The notes under the pieces are model-generated. The model was not told where the DNA came from, ran no database searches, and saw only the letters and a list, made by a program, of their open reading frames with translations. A DNA stretch of 64,000 nucleotides from positions 19,124,210-19,188,209 of the forward strand of contig NC_040028.1 in the NCBI RefSeq assembly GCF_000972845.2. Reading direction: 5' to 3'. Positions 1 through 12,830 of this stretch are shown piece by piece. How positions within the stretch are numbered: position 1 is the stretch's first letter; every line of letters begins with the position of its first letter. The position numbers and the translations under genes were made by a program. Source of the stretch: Larimichthys crocea. Lineage: Eukaryota > Chordata > Actinopteri > Sciaenidae.

Positions 1-2929
1 ACACTCTTCTGAGATGAACAGAGTTTAAAAAAAGAATAAGAAGATGTAGGCAAATGGCAATGCTCACCTGGTGTGGGGAGGGAAGGAGGAGAAAAGAAGA
101 GGAGGAGTAGGGGAGGAGTAGAGGAGAAAGAAAATATACATGGGTTCAGATTAACCTGCCTTTTTCATGAAGGTAATCATTAAGCTGCCAGTAGGAAACT
201 TGTGGGATGAGACCTGAAAGCAAAGAAACTTGATTTTGTTTGTTCTTTACAGAAAGGCGATCAGTTCGAGGGGGAGGTGAAACGAACAGCGTGCGTGGGG
301 GGTTTAAGGTGCTTTTGGCTTTTTTTTGTTTGGTGTTCAGGTTTGACTGCATCTCACACATCAAATTGCAGCAAAGTGTAACATGTGAAAGTTGTGACAA
401 ATGAGACACGCATGACAGAAAGCAGAAGTAGGTGAGAATTGGGAAGCGAAGGAAAAGGCTTCCCTGGGGAACGTGTGAGTATGTGTTCATATATATATAT
501 ATAAAAAGTCTCCAACTCTTACTCCGTCTTCTCCATGGCGACAAGGGTACATGAAGTGAGGAGGGAAAGGTTATCAGCTGAGGGGAACCTGAGCTGTCAG
601 AAGTGAGAAGCTAATCACCTGTGCATGATATTAATTAATGGTAAGGTCTTCTTCTTCTTTTCCTTTTGGCGACTCAGCTAAAGACAATCCCGTCGTCTAT
701 AGATGTGACATTTCTATTCTACTTATTTCCTCAGTGGCACTGCTTTTTTTTTCTTTAAAAAGTGACAGACGTGCTGCAGCTTTGCATCACATGGAAGTAC
801 TAAGACGGTGATCGAGACGAACGATGGGCGCGCAAAGGGCAGGACTGCGAAACCTGAGACCGCATCCAGAGAGCATCGTGTGCTTTAGACGTGAACAGCA
901 TTCCTTCAGTTAAATGTCAATAAAGCCAAAACATTACGTCCAATACTTCAAGAGTGACTTCTTCAGAAATAATCAACAAAAATGTTAATTTGGTTCATTG
1001 ACGGAAAACAAATGAAATATGTTGTCAGTGAACGTTTCGCAGAATCTGTATCTTCTGTGTTCTGTATGGGCATTGTGCATAAAACGTTTCTCATTATGTT
1101 GATAAAAATAGAAAGCAGGTGCAATTACATTTCCCTCAAACACGTTTTCTGTTGCAAATTGATAGTATGTAAAAGTCATTTTGTAGAGGAGAAAGCTGCT
1201 GATAGAAGGAGTGAGTAAACAGTGGGAAACAACTAAACGTAATATCATTTCTACATGCACGGCTGGGCATGGATACATGTACATATGAATGCTTTTATAT
1301 CTTATCAGATCTGATCAGACAGATGGGTGTGCGATACTGAAAAGGAGAATATAACCAGTGGCGCAGGTGTACGGCATAGACCCGGTTATTTTTGTCTTGC
1401 TTTGGTATATCCACTTCTAAATCCCTGATGAGCATCATTCAGCAGTGTTCTGTGAGCTGAATTTTTCTTCCTAGGATGGTGAAGGCGTGACATAATTCAT
1501 AAAGTCGGCACTTCTTCTTTGGCTAATACTGATTTCATAACGCTGCTTACATCCTGACGTTAAGTGACAATGTGCAAATACTACAGGGTGAGCTAAATAT
1601 TTTAGTAGTCTTACATGTCACTGTTTATAACAGAATCCTTTGCTGGACAGACAGCAATACACCACTGAATATATATCTGAGCCTTTTTCGACTTGTTTCA
1701 TGTTGCCTTCGTTTTCAACAACTCCTACATGTCTGCTTCAGAGAAAACACAAGCAGCCCATGCTGACCAATCACAGTTCATGCTGTCCCCATGCGGTCTC
1801 TCCCTCTGTAGCCACCGAAGCTCCAAAGTGTGGTGACATTTTTTGAGAAGGCGCACATCTGCTGCAGCATAAGCTACAGAACCTATGCACATTTAAAGGA
1901 TGAAATGAAGCTTAAGTTCAACCCCCACCACATCATTTCATCTTCAATCCATTTGTTCCTACGAAAGTGAAATTATTAACCCCGGATGGAAAACATATCC
2001 TGTGAGATCTGTTTGTTCATTTGAACTAAGTTGTGATGGAAACGTAGCAAACTGACAACAAATCAGTGCTTAAAAAACACTGGTCATTAAGGTCTAGAAG
2101 ACCGGTCTGTAATGAAAGCGGGTGAAGAAAATAACTGAGTGATCCCCCTCACTCAGAAAAACCTGGCTACACTTTCATCACCTCGCCGGCTCTTTCTGTC
2201 TGCGCTCCTTTAATGTTCTACAAATGCCACCAGGACCATCTTTTAAGCTAAGATTAAAAGATGATCATGGATTTCCAAAATGTTTGATATTTTGCTCAAT
2301 TTGTTTTGCATCTGTTTATAGGGCTCAGTAAGTGAGCTCTCTGTTGGCTGGAATAAAGCAGCCTTTAAATATAGCCGACGTTAAAAAAAATATCATATTT
2401 AAGGACAACAACACAAGTGTTTTTTTTCCCCCACAGATTTTACAGCTTTTATCACTCATCACACGGATCCAGCAGCAAAACCACATTCATCAATGATTGA
2501 TGCACTGACACAGTGGCTATAGGTGGGATAGGGAAATGTTCATACTCTAAACACTTGTGCAGATTGAGTTTGCATCTCGTCTCCAGACAGAAAAGGGGAA
2601 AGGTAATCCAAACTCAGAGCCTCGAGGCAGCTTGTGCTCAAACTGAGAGAGAGGAAGCCTGAGGGTGTCCACCTGAGGAAAGTATTTCTTTCCAAAGTTT
2701 AGTGTAGCAAAAAAAAAGTCTGCGACTCAATGCCAAAGGTGTTGGCCTGACACCTTTCTCTCCATGTCTGCTCTGCTCCCGCTCTGCCTGGACGACCATT
2801 TAAGTTAATTATCCATACAGAAATAATTGGTCCTCCTCCGTGTGCAATGACCCTCACGTTGCGTGGATATGCGTGTGCGCCGAGCACACATGTGAATGCA
2901 TGTATGTGTGCAAATCAAGTTTTCACCCT

Positions 2930-3190
2930 GACAGTCACGGCTTTAATTAAATTAAAGCAAAGGTGTTAAAGCTGTTGATTGTCAATGGGAACGGGGGGTG
3001 AGGAGCACATAATACAATGCATATCAATGCAGCCATGAGTGACTGCAGTCCCCCAGGTGTCAGCCAAATGAGTGTGAATATTCAGCTTTTTCCCCTCCAC
3101 TTAACTCTCATTTCACTCTGATGACATTTTATTAGCCTTCCCTTGGCAATGCTGGTGGGTAAGTGATCCACAGAAAACCGTTCACTTCCA
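2930..3190. promoter_or_regulatory. Candidate conserved non-coding element, left flank
   Basis: A repeat-poor block with homeodomain-type sites, including the perfect-arm palindrome GCTTTAATTAAATTAAAGC at 2940-2958. The call rests on appearance only. Confidence 0.25.
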
Positions 3191-4639
3191 AACGCAAATA
3201 AACAAGACAAAAGCTGTTTGTGCTGCTGTGGAGGCTTTTCATTACGTACGTATATTCCTGTAAGCAGTTGATGGCGTGTACAACTTTTAAAACAAAGACA
3301 TCCATAATGTGGATGATGGACTTCTTCTCTCTCCGCCTCTACCGGGCGTCCATTGTCAGCCCGTGTTCTTCATGTCAGGGCCCCTGATGGCTCCGCTCTC
3401 CTCCTCCTCCGTCAACCTCTTCTTTTTCTCCGCGCCGCGTATCGATTCAAATGAAAACAAGTTGCCAATCCAAATAAACACCATGTCAAGGAGTCATCCG
3501 AGCAGACAGAAATATCTGCCCAGCATGATACCATAGGGCAGAAAAACCGCAGGGGCCACTGGTGCTCCTGACCTCACAGGGGGTCCACAGAGGCTACCGA
3601 GGTGTATGCATGTGTGGACTCATATGTGCATGGGTGCACATATGAGTGGCTAATCATGTGTGGGCTTGTGTCGCTATTCAAGACATTTATCTGGTCAATA
3701 AGCGCTATCACTGTTATTGCAGGCACGGCCCTGCACTGTGCTATAAGCAATATAGATTAAGAGCGACCACTGCTTGTAACAATATGGGAGGGGGAGTCCA
3801 TAATCATGTCATGACTGCTTCAGGCAGGTTCATTTCTCACCTTTTACTGAAAGAAGAACTTTTATAGAGAAGTTGGATGCACATTTTTTGCATGACCTTA
3901 CCTTAACCTAACCCCGTCTACTAGAAAATGATGTTTCGCCAATTATATTTCAGCCTATGCGTATATTTGCAGCCTGCACCATGCTTTCTGGTATCGGAAG
4001 TGACGCGTTTATGCACCTTGTGTACACATAAAAGTCCTGCAAGTGCCATGTGCAGAGACTATGGTTGTGGCTTGAGTTAAATGTTCATGTTTCATTCTTC
4101 AAGTTACTTCAGATTTTTTCAATATTCACCCAAGACCGTGCCGTGAGCGCAAAGACATAACCGTAAAAGAATCTGCATCGCGCTTTAGTTGCTGCGAGCA
4201 GATACTGTAATAAAAACAAAAGAAATGTGCTGCCAGTGAATATTGAAGCGAGTGAAACGTGTCAGATGAGTTCAGAAAATGACATGACCGACTTTAAAAC
4301 ACTCTGAGCTGAGATGAATTTGTCTCTATCCGCTCTGCTCAGGGTGGCCTCAGCGTGTCATCGAGCCACCCTTTAAGGACCGAGAACTTCTAACTCCACA
4401 TTTCACTAACACATCGTTCAAAGTCTTTTCAGCAACTATTTTACAACATATTGAATGTGTTTTGAAAGAAATCTCAGAAATGTCTTTACACGGTCTTTAA
4501 CAATCTCCTAATTATGTTGATGGAAAACTTAAATATTGTATGAGTTGCAGAGTTGGTCTGCTTATTAGCTTTTCAAAGCTTCGAGCTTAGATTATTCTTT
4601 TACAAGTTCATGTTCCTGTTCTGCACTGAAGGCGAGGTG

Positions 4640-5120
4640 TACGGCGAGCTGCAGGCACTCATTTGCTAACAAGTAATTTAATGGCCGTTAGAACGGACTG
4701 TGAGATCCCCTTTAGTGCCGCGGCAAATAAAATTCAGAATGTCTTCGCGTGCCTCAAAGTGGGGTCATCCTTAAGGGCAATTTGAATCCAAAAGCAGTCC
4801 GCTTCCTGTGCTCCCCGTTTGAGTTAATGATGATTTGGGGTTAGGACACAAGGAAGTCCCCTCAAGGAATCTAGGGAACCTATGACCTCTACCTGTGTCC
4901 TGATGTGGTCCCCCAGGGCCCCCGTGGCACAGAGGGCCACAATAATCGGTTGGACCCCACTGAGCGCGAGCATAGCTACGGCACACCAGGGTCAGGAAGA
5001 AGGACAGGCAGAGCTAGTGGTCCACAGGGCAAAGGGCCTCATGCAGGAGGAGGGCGTGTGCCAAGGATCTCATGGTGTTTTTAAGGTCATGCTAATTGCC
5101 ACGGATGTACAGCATGCCTT
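4640..5120. promoter_or_regulatory. Candidate conserved non-coding element, left flank
   Basis: About 480 bp without simple repeats between repeat-rich neighbours, with AGTTAATGAT and TAATCGG homeodomain-like sites. Open frames exist on both strands but match no protein I know. Confidence 0.25.
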
Positions 5121-5249
5121 CAGTTAGCCCCGGTTCTGCTGAGGAGGGGGAGGCGAAGGATGGGGGGGTGGGTGAGGAGGTGGTGGTACAGGTGTAGACC
5201 TTTAATTAAATACCACTGCAAAGGTTAATGCATAGAACCAGGAACTGCA

Positions 5250-8200
5250 GCCACCGTTAAGTGGAGGACATTTAAACACGGCCGAGAATATGCCCCACAC
5301 TGTGAGTGTGTGTGTGTGTGTGTGTGTGCGTGTGCATGTGTGAGAGCAGACACGGGGAGAAGGAGGTGAAAATTTCAAAAAAAAAAAAAAATTCAATCCA
5401 TTTTCCTTTGCAGGTGCGAGGAGTTGCTGAAATTTAATTAAACGCAACACAATTTAATGAAAGTCGACAGCCTTTGCACGGGAGAAGCAGAACCGAAAAC
5501 TAAACCTGTCGAGAGCTGGCGGTTCGAGGAAAACAGTCAGTGCGGCAAAATTAAAAAGACTCATTAACTAATTTCATCCTCTGTTAACGTGTGAACTCCG
5601 GCATGTGCGAGGATGTTTTTTTTTCACAAAACATATTAGGAGCTATATTAGGAGGCATTGTCACTCCGTGAATAACCTTAAACACTTTGTGCGTGTGTGT
5701 GACCCTTGATAATTAGTACCATCTGCCATATCGGAACACCTCTGGAGAGACAGGTTATCATCACAGAAGCAAGACGGACAATTTGACATGAATTTCTCTC
5801 TGCTACTGACGGAGACAACAACAGAAACTGAGTGCTGAACGAGAGAGGCAGGGGATGAGTTTGCCTACAAGTAAACAGACAAGCATACTAAATGTGATCT
5901 TTACATATTTATCATGTATCTTTACCTTCATGCACGTTTACAGACGAGATAAAAGAAGACAAAACGCTGTGCACAGCTGTACGCAGAGCTCTCCAATGTT
6001 CAAATTACGATGTCTGACCCCTATTACGATTTTGGCTCCAACTCAGCTGCAGAATTAAGAACACTTGCTCACACACACACACACACACACACATAGCCAC
6101 ACACACAGCTTGTTCCTCAGAGTCATCACCAGGAAAATGCAAACATGGGAGGGGGGGAAAGAGCTTAGGGACCATTTCAGCACCACAAAGATATTCACAA
6201 AGCCAAAGAATACACACAGCCCAAATCCACCAATTCAAATATGTCCTCCTCCTCAGAGGGAGAGAGAGAGAGAGTACTCTTTCATCTCACAACTCAATTT
6301 AGACAAAAAAACACACATCTTATTGTCTTGGTACAATAACAGCAAGCTTGTCTGAAAAATGTCTTTGCAAAAAAAAAACCCATGTGAAGCTCTCATCAAG
6401 GTAACGGAGAGGTGTCGGATCGCCGCGGTGCACGAGCCACTGTGTATGATGAACCGTGATGAGGCCGTGGAGTGCGGCCAAGCAGTGGTTTTTGGTTACT
6501 CCAAAAAAAACCCAAACATGCTATTAGGCTTTCACTCAAAGCACTAATTGGGTATTCATGTTGCGTTTTGTTTGTTTATCACCGTGTTACCAACTGCAAG
6601 TCTTGGTTCAACACATCTCATTTTCATCCCGAGACATGAAAGCCGGAGACAGTGGAATTTCTGCACTGTATTTTAGCCACAGAGCATAATCTCAGTTAAC
6701 ACAAGCCAGTCCCAGTTCTCTCTTTTGCTTTGAATTGCCACCCGCAGTGGTTTTGTTGTCCCCCCCCCCCCTCCTCCTCGCCAACCCCCCCCTATGTTTT
6801 GTTAAATAATTTATTCTGCCTTTAAAAATTCCCTCATAATATATATACCTTTTTGTATGCAGGGGGAGTGAGGAGGAAGACGGCAAAACGTGCTCAGGAG
6901 TCTTTTGTAATGAGTAGGTGGCAGTGGTGGCTTGACGCATGACTCTGTGGTTAAGGATTTCCATGTGACTATTTTCTTTTTTTTTTTTTCACAGCTTCTA
7001 CTCGCCTCCTCCTCCTCCAACTCCTCCTTTTTCGCCTCCGCTGCCTCCTACTACTTCTCCTTTAGCTTCCATGTTGTGGCAGCCACAAGAGGCTTTTATT
7101 TTTTTATTTTTTTGGGAGAGCGCCAATCCCAGCGATCACTGTGCCGCCATTTTCCATCCCAGCCACAAAACACGATGTCCGTCGTACGCTGTGTTCCTGC
7201 CAAACAGTGGCAGAAGTCGATACTTCTGATTTTTCTGTTTTGACTGAAAACCTGCAGCTGCCGGACGAGTCTGACGTAAAAACTCGACTGTTATGTCTTT
7301 TTTTTTTTCACGTCTTTCAGATATTCTACTTTCACTTGAGTTGTAGTATTTTGATTCAATGTTGCACTCATGCAACTTTGAAGAGGCAAGAGATTTGAGT
7401 TATGCTGATATTTGGTCTCGTGCTCAGTTCAGATCAGGACACGGCTGGTTCATATCAGGATAAATATGCCTACAACACTACAAAACTATTTCACATTGAC
7501 CACACATTATTGTAACAGTAAATCTTACTGATTTATATATTCTTTTAAAAAGCTATTTTACAGATAATCATACCTGTATGGTGCTGTAACGTCACCCAAC
7601 AATGCTCGTTTACACGTACACAAACATGTCAGACATGTCTGAATACACACCAAGCTCATTTTACATAAGTCATGACGGCAATCAGCTTGGACCTCGTAAC
7701 ATTTCCATATCACTTCCAGTGTTGGCACAAGCCTGAATTGAAATTCTAATAACGTTTGAATGATGAATTTGATGCTAATGTATGGGTTCACTGTCGAGAA
7801 GCGGGGAATGAGCGACGCTCCTGCTCACGGCGCTCGTTATTTAAAGCTTCGACGGGCAAAATAAGTTTTAAAATCCATCCCGTAAGAGCAGGAACGCGAT
7901 CATAAAGGCTGCCAGATATCGCACGAGCCGGCAGCTCTTTCCATAAATGTGCTGTCATGTCTGAATGAAGCCGTAAGAAGCGTGAACATAAAAGTCATCA
8001 GTGTCTGAATGACAGGAAGCCGTCACTCTGACATATAGATGTTAAATGTTCCATATCTAAAGAAGAGCTACGCTGACATTGATGCACTTCTTGGTACGCA
8101 GCGGAAAAAGAAGAGCCTCTAAATGAGAAAGGAAAAGATCTGGCTCACTGAGCCACCTGGTTGCTGCTACCTGTTTGAAACTTATTACCTGATTTGTTTT

Positions 8201-9949
8201 TTTTTTCCTCCCTGGAATTGAATTCTGGTGTAGGCATGCACACGTGTGAACTGAACTGAACAGCGGGACCACACAGATGTGCAACACAGTCTAGAGATGA
8301 GGAGGGAGGATTGCATGATCTCACGTATGTCACAAAAGATGCTAACACGGGGAGGAAAAAAAAAAAAAGATCTTGTCACTGATAAGTGTGAAAGCAATGT
8401 GTTTTACTACATCTAAAAAGATCTAGGGGAGCCTTTTAATGGTTACACGCTCATCTCCTCTCCAACACTAATCCCGACTGCTGTTTCCTCCCAATTAACA
8501 GAGTTTGTGGTACAGAGGAGGCCTCTTGCCATTTTATTCCACACATGAATCAACTTTCAGCTGAAAATTCAGCTGCTTCTGCTCATGGATCGTGGAAATC
8601 GTGGAAAAAACACACACATGAAAGTACATGTAGCAGAAAGTGTCTGCTGGTCATCCAGGCTCCTCCTGGCTTGGCTCCTGACATTGTTTATACATGCAGA
8701 TTGAAGAAGCAACATTCAGATGCTGCTCTGCGTTGGCACCCTGGGCAGAATAGCATAATTAAATTGAATTGACTAAAAGGGATGCAATGAATATCCCAAC
8801 ACAGTGTCAGATCAGCCTTGCTCTCACAAATTAAAGCCAGGGGCCAAAAGAGGGTAAACATTAATTTATCTGGAGTGGGGGAAAAGCAGAAAACGCATTC
8901 AGGACTTGATCCTATGTTTTATTTTCTGTGTGTGTGTGTGTGCATGATATTCATCCTTGTGTAGTATGGAATAACTTGATTTGTTTCTGTCAGAAAACAA
9001 CTCATCTTCCGTGTCTGTGTTCCGATTTAAGCTCAAAATCTCCATCTGTTATGTTTCTCAGTGCGTCTGACAGAAAACATCATCTTCAGGGAGAGTTACG
9101 CGCCTTTATTTACTCAATTGTGATGTGTATGGTTAGAAGAAGAAGAAGAAGAAGCCGACGTCCTCGCCTCCTTTTCACGCACATGTGGAAAAAATAATAA
9201 AAGCTAAACATAAACAAACATAAACATGACAATTACAATTCAGAAAACAAACAACAGCCGCATGCTCTTTCGCAGCTGCGTATGCGCACCGACACAAACA
9301 AATATACCTGAGGAGCATGCGGTGCTAAAACAGGAGGCTAATTAAGTGACAGACAACAACATCACGCAGGGGAGGCTTATTCTGGGAATCCTATGAGCGA
9401 GTGCAGCAGAACAGCAGCAGCAGCAGCAGCGTCGTATAGCAGCGTTATGAGCCACTTGTTGTCAACTTGTCTTTTCACTGAGTGTTAAGATAATAAAATA
9501 AAAAAATGTCTCGTCTTTAACTGTGTTTACTCTGCAGAAGGAAACCAACGTCATCAAGCATCACGGAAGAAGACGAAGCAATTCTAACATAATCTGTGCA
9601 AAGCATCGTTTTAATTTATGACCCCCTCAGTTAACTTAGCTACAGTCCAGCTGTCTATGTAAGTGGCAGCTACTGTTGGGCTGTGCTCACGATAGGCTGA
9701 ATATGTGTAATTAGCAATTACTGCTGCACAAACACAAGTTTATTTTGCAAAAAGAAGCGTTATGTCTGAGCCAGGCTGACGGTCTGGAGTCGTGCTAGCA
9801 GCTCTGCAAGGCCGTAAGCTCACGGTGGCAGTGTTAACATGCCATGGACAAAGTATGCATTTTGACCTGATGGTGGCGCTAGATAAAAAGTCACAGGATT
9901 CAGTCGACCCCCCCGGGAACAACGACTGTTAGTTGCGTTACAGGAAATG
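5250..9949. other. Gene-free flank 5.2-9.9 kb
   Basis: Contains (GT)n at 5306-5328, (CA)n at 6070-6093 and short poly-C, poly-T and poly-A runs near 6.76, 6.97 and 8.35 kb. No gene, tRNA or clear transposon seen. Confidence 0.6.
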
Positions 9950-10930
9950 ACCATTCTCTGATGGGTAGCAGGGTTATTATGACCTAATCTCATGGCGATA
10001 TATCAGGATGTTGTCAAGATATTTGACAAAGAAATGAAAATATCCGCCTCGTAGTGACACGAATGAATTAACTGCATAACAAGTCAGATGGTTTCATCCT
10101 CTGGGGATCATGAATGGACAACATGTCATGGCAAACCGTGCAGTGGTTTGTATTATCACTCTGGACATGCCTCTAAAACTAGACTCAAACATAACCATAA
10201 TGACTCCCCATTGATCTGCATCGACCGTCCAATGGCTTTGGAAAGTAAGATATAGCTGAGTGAGACAAAGCCCAATGTGACGCACGGCCAACTGGTTGCT
10301 TGACTTGAAGAGTTCCTAAATTCAATTCGGTCTAATGAATTCACTTCATTAAATCAAATGTGCTCGAGTCGATATGAAGGGGGTTTGCATGAAATATGTG
10401 ATTAGCTTGCAGATGATGCCTCGTATACCGAGCTATGCGCTTCAGCCTCGCAGTAGCTGTGGCAACACTACAGTATGTTCTGGGGTCTGACTGATAATGG
10501 CCCCTTCTGTGAGGGCGAGCTGGTGCTCCATCTGCAGCTGGAAACAATGGCAGAACAACCCGACACGTTCTGAAACGACCATTGATGGCCGTGCATTGTG
10601 ATGTAAATACTCTCGTGCATAGGCATGAATCTAAATCCAACAACAGGCAAATTGTCCAATTCCAGTGCTCTTACACTTTTCCTTGGCTGGCGATTCAGAA
10701 AGCATCTGCATTCGAAATGATCTGGAGTGCTGCAGGTTAAGAAACACTCGATGCACTTCTGGATCTATTGTTCACGTCACGCGATTCCCTATATGAAGCC
10801 TGGCCCTATAGTTCACCAGAGAGGTGTAGAAATGCGACTTGCAATTGCACATATCCATCCTAGACGACTGAGCCCCCATACTGTAAGTGTCCCATTAACA
10901 GTTCTTCTAGGAGATTGGTGAGATTGATTC
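9950..10930. promoter_or_regulatory. Long low-repeat block of unknown nature
   Basis: About 1 kb with no microsatellite and mixed composition. Its open frames (for example minus 10643-10341) match no protein I recognise. It may be a CNE cluster or an old, decayed insertion. Confidence 0.25.
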
Positions 10931-12499
10931 TCCGAAGCTTTCCTTTGTGTTTCTAACGTATGGCTCTATTGTTGGCTTAACTAGAACGTACTAGAAGACT
11001 GAGCGAGGCAATCAAAACATTCAAGCAGTCACACGAAATTAGGAAGCAGGAGAAAAAAAAAAAAAAGCTTTGATGAAAGAATACATCATCCTCGTCACAA
11101 TCAAAACCAGAAATTCAATCAGACAGGATATGAAAAATAATGAAACCATTTCGAGCATGCACAGGTCTGACCAGAAGGTTGTTGTTTATAGCGTTAAACT
11201 GAAGAGGCTGGTAACAACTCTATTGTGCGTCAGGCATGCCTCTTATTGGTGAACAGAGCCCCTGCATGTCAAGCAGAGGTGGGGCACTGTCCCAAGAGTC
11301 CACTATCACAGCAGGTTAACCTGGCACTGCTTTTTCTAAGGACTGATTGCCAGGCCCCCCGCAGCTCGAGGTAAACCGACAATTTTCCATCAGCAGGGAA
11401 CATGGCTTTATTAGTAAAAGTAGGGGGGATGGTGGGAGGTAAGAGAGAAAAGTGAAATCAAGTTCACAGCGTAGCTGTAGTTGTAATGTGGGAGGGAAAT
11501 AAAGTATGATGGCAGACCGTAATCCTAAAGTGTATAACGTTAAACGCGGGTTTCTTAACAAGCTTTCATTTACAACCTTTAAATAGGAATATAAAACATA
11601 GCCGGGAACACGGCATCCGCTCCAAAAGCTTAAACACAAACTTTATTTTTGGAGAAATTGTGCAAATAAGCTCTAGGGCATCTTTCAAAGTCAGATAAGA
11701 CTGTAAAAGACAAGTCTGTATCTAAACACTTACTTTAATGTCAAGCAGGAGGCTCATCTTGTGCAGACTTTCTGACAGGTGGGAAAACATTCACCTGAAT
11801 AAAAACTGCAACCCCCGTATCAGAGATGAGACAGACTCTGCGAACAGCAAATCAATATCATCCCCGGGCTGCATGCGAATTTAAAAAGGGCCAAAGATAT
11901 TTCATTTCAAAGGAAAACATAAGTAAATTTAAAAACAAACACAGACCACGAATCTATCTGAGTAAAAAAAAAAACAGGGGACAACTTAGAGGGCAAACAA
12001 GCAGTGCCTTATGGTTTTCAAGGTCTCCATTTGTTTTTCCATGTTCCACTGTCAGGTGCAGGGAGAGGAGAGAGCAGTGGAGAGAATGGTGAGCCGTAGA
12101 GGGTTAAAAGGCCATGGCTGGGATTATAGCACAAGTAAGGACCCCATACTGTGGCCTGACATGCCTACCAGCTTACAGTGCATTTTTCTCTGACAATACA
12201 GGGTCACACACGGTCAGAAGGCATGAAATGTTTTCACACACATGTTGAAAGACAAGTGAAATGCTCAACGTTGAAGAGCCTCCTTCCCAGAGGTTATCTG
12301 TTGCTATAAATATGCTTTTTTTTTTAAATAACAAAGTCATGTTACAAAGTCAAAATCGAATCGCGGCCGGGTAGAAAAGAGGCAGCTTTTATGCAGCTTG
12401 TGACACGTGACCTTACGGGACGCCGTAACTGTTTGCTGGAAAGTTCATCGGTCAGTTCAGAGTCGGAAATCGGAAAAACCCCCAATCGACATCAATCCG

Positions 12500-12830
12500 C
12501 TGGCATTAATGACGTCTCATCAGCTCCTTTAGAATTATTCCGTGAGAAAACCTGTATGTACATAGACCATTACTCTCTCTTCACTGTTAATGAGCGGCCA
12601 CTGTGCATGAGGACATAGCGAGGGCCGGGTGGTAGTTACTGATCAGCATGGGAGCCAGCTAATCCAACCACTGATGAACTCATCTGTCTGTCTGTCCACT
12701 CCACCCTCAGACATGTGCTAACATGCCATAATCGTCAGAATTCTACTCCTGCCCTGGGCTCTGCCACCTGATTAGGGCCCGAGTCCCAAAGGTATCAGTG
12801 TTAAAGCTTTATTATTTCCCCCCCTTAGCT
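12500..12830. promoter_or_regulatory. Candidate conserved non-coding element
   Basis: A repeat-poor block with ATTAATGA, CTAATCC and GATTAGGG motifs (homeodomain and OTX/PITX types). The call rests on appearance only. Confidence 0.25.
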
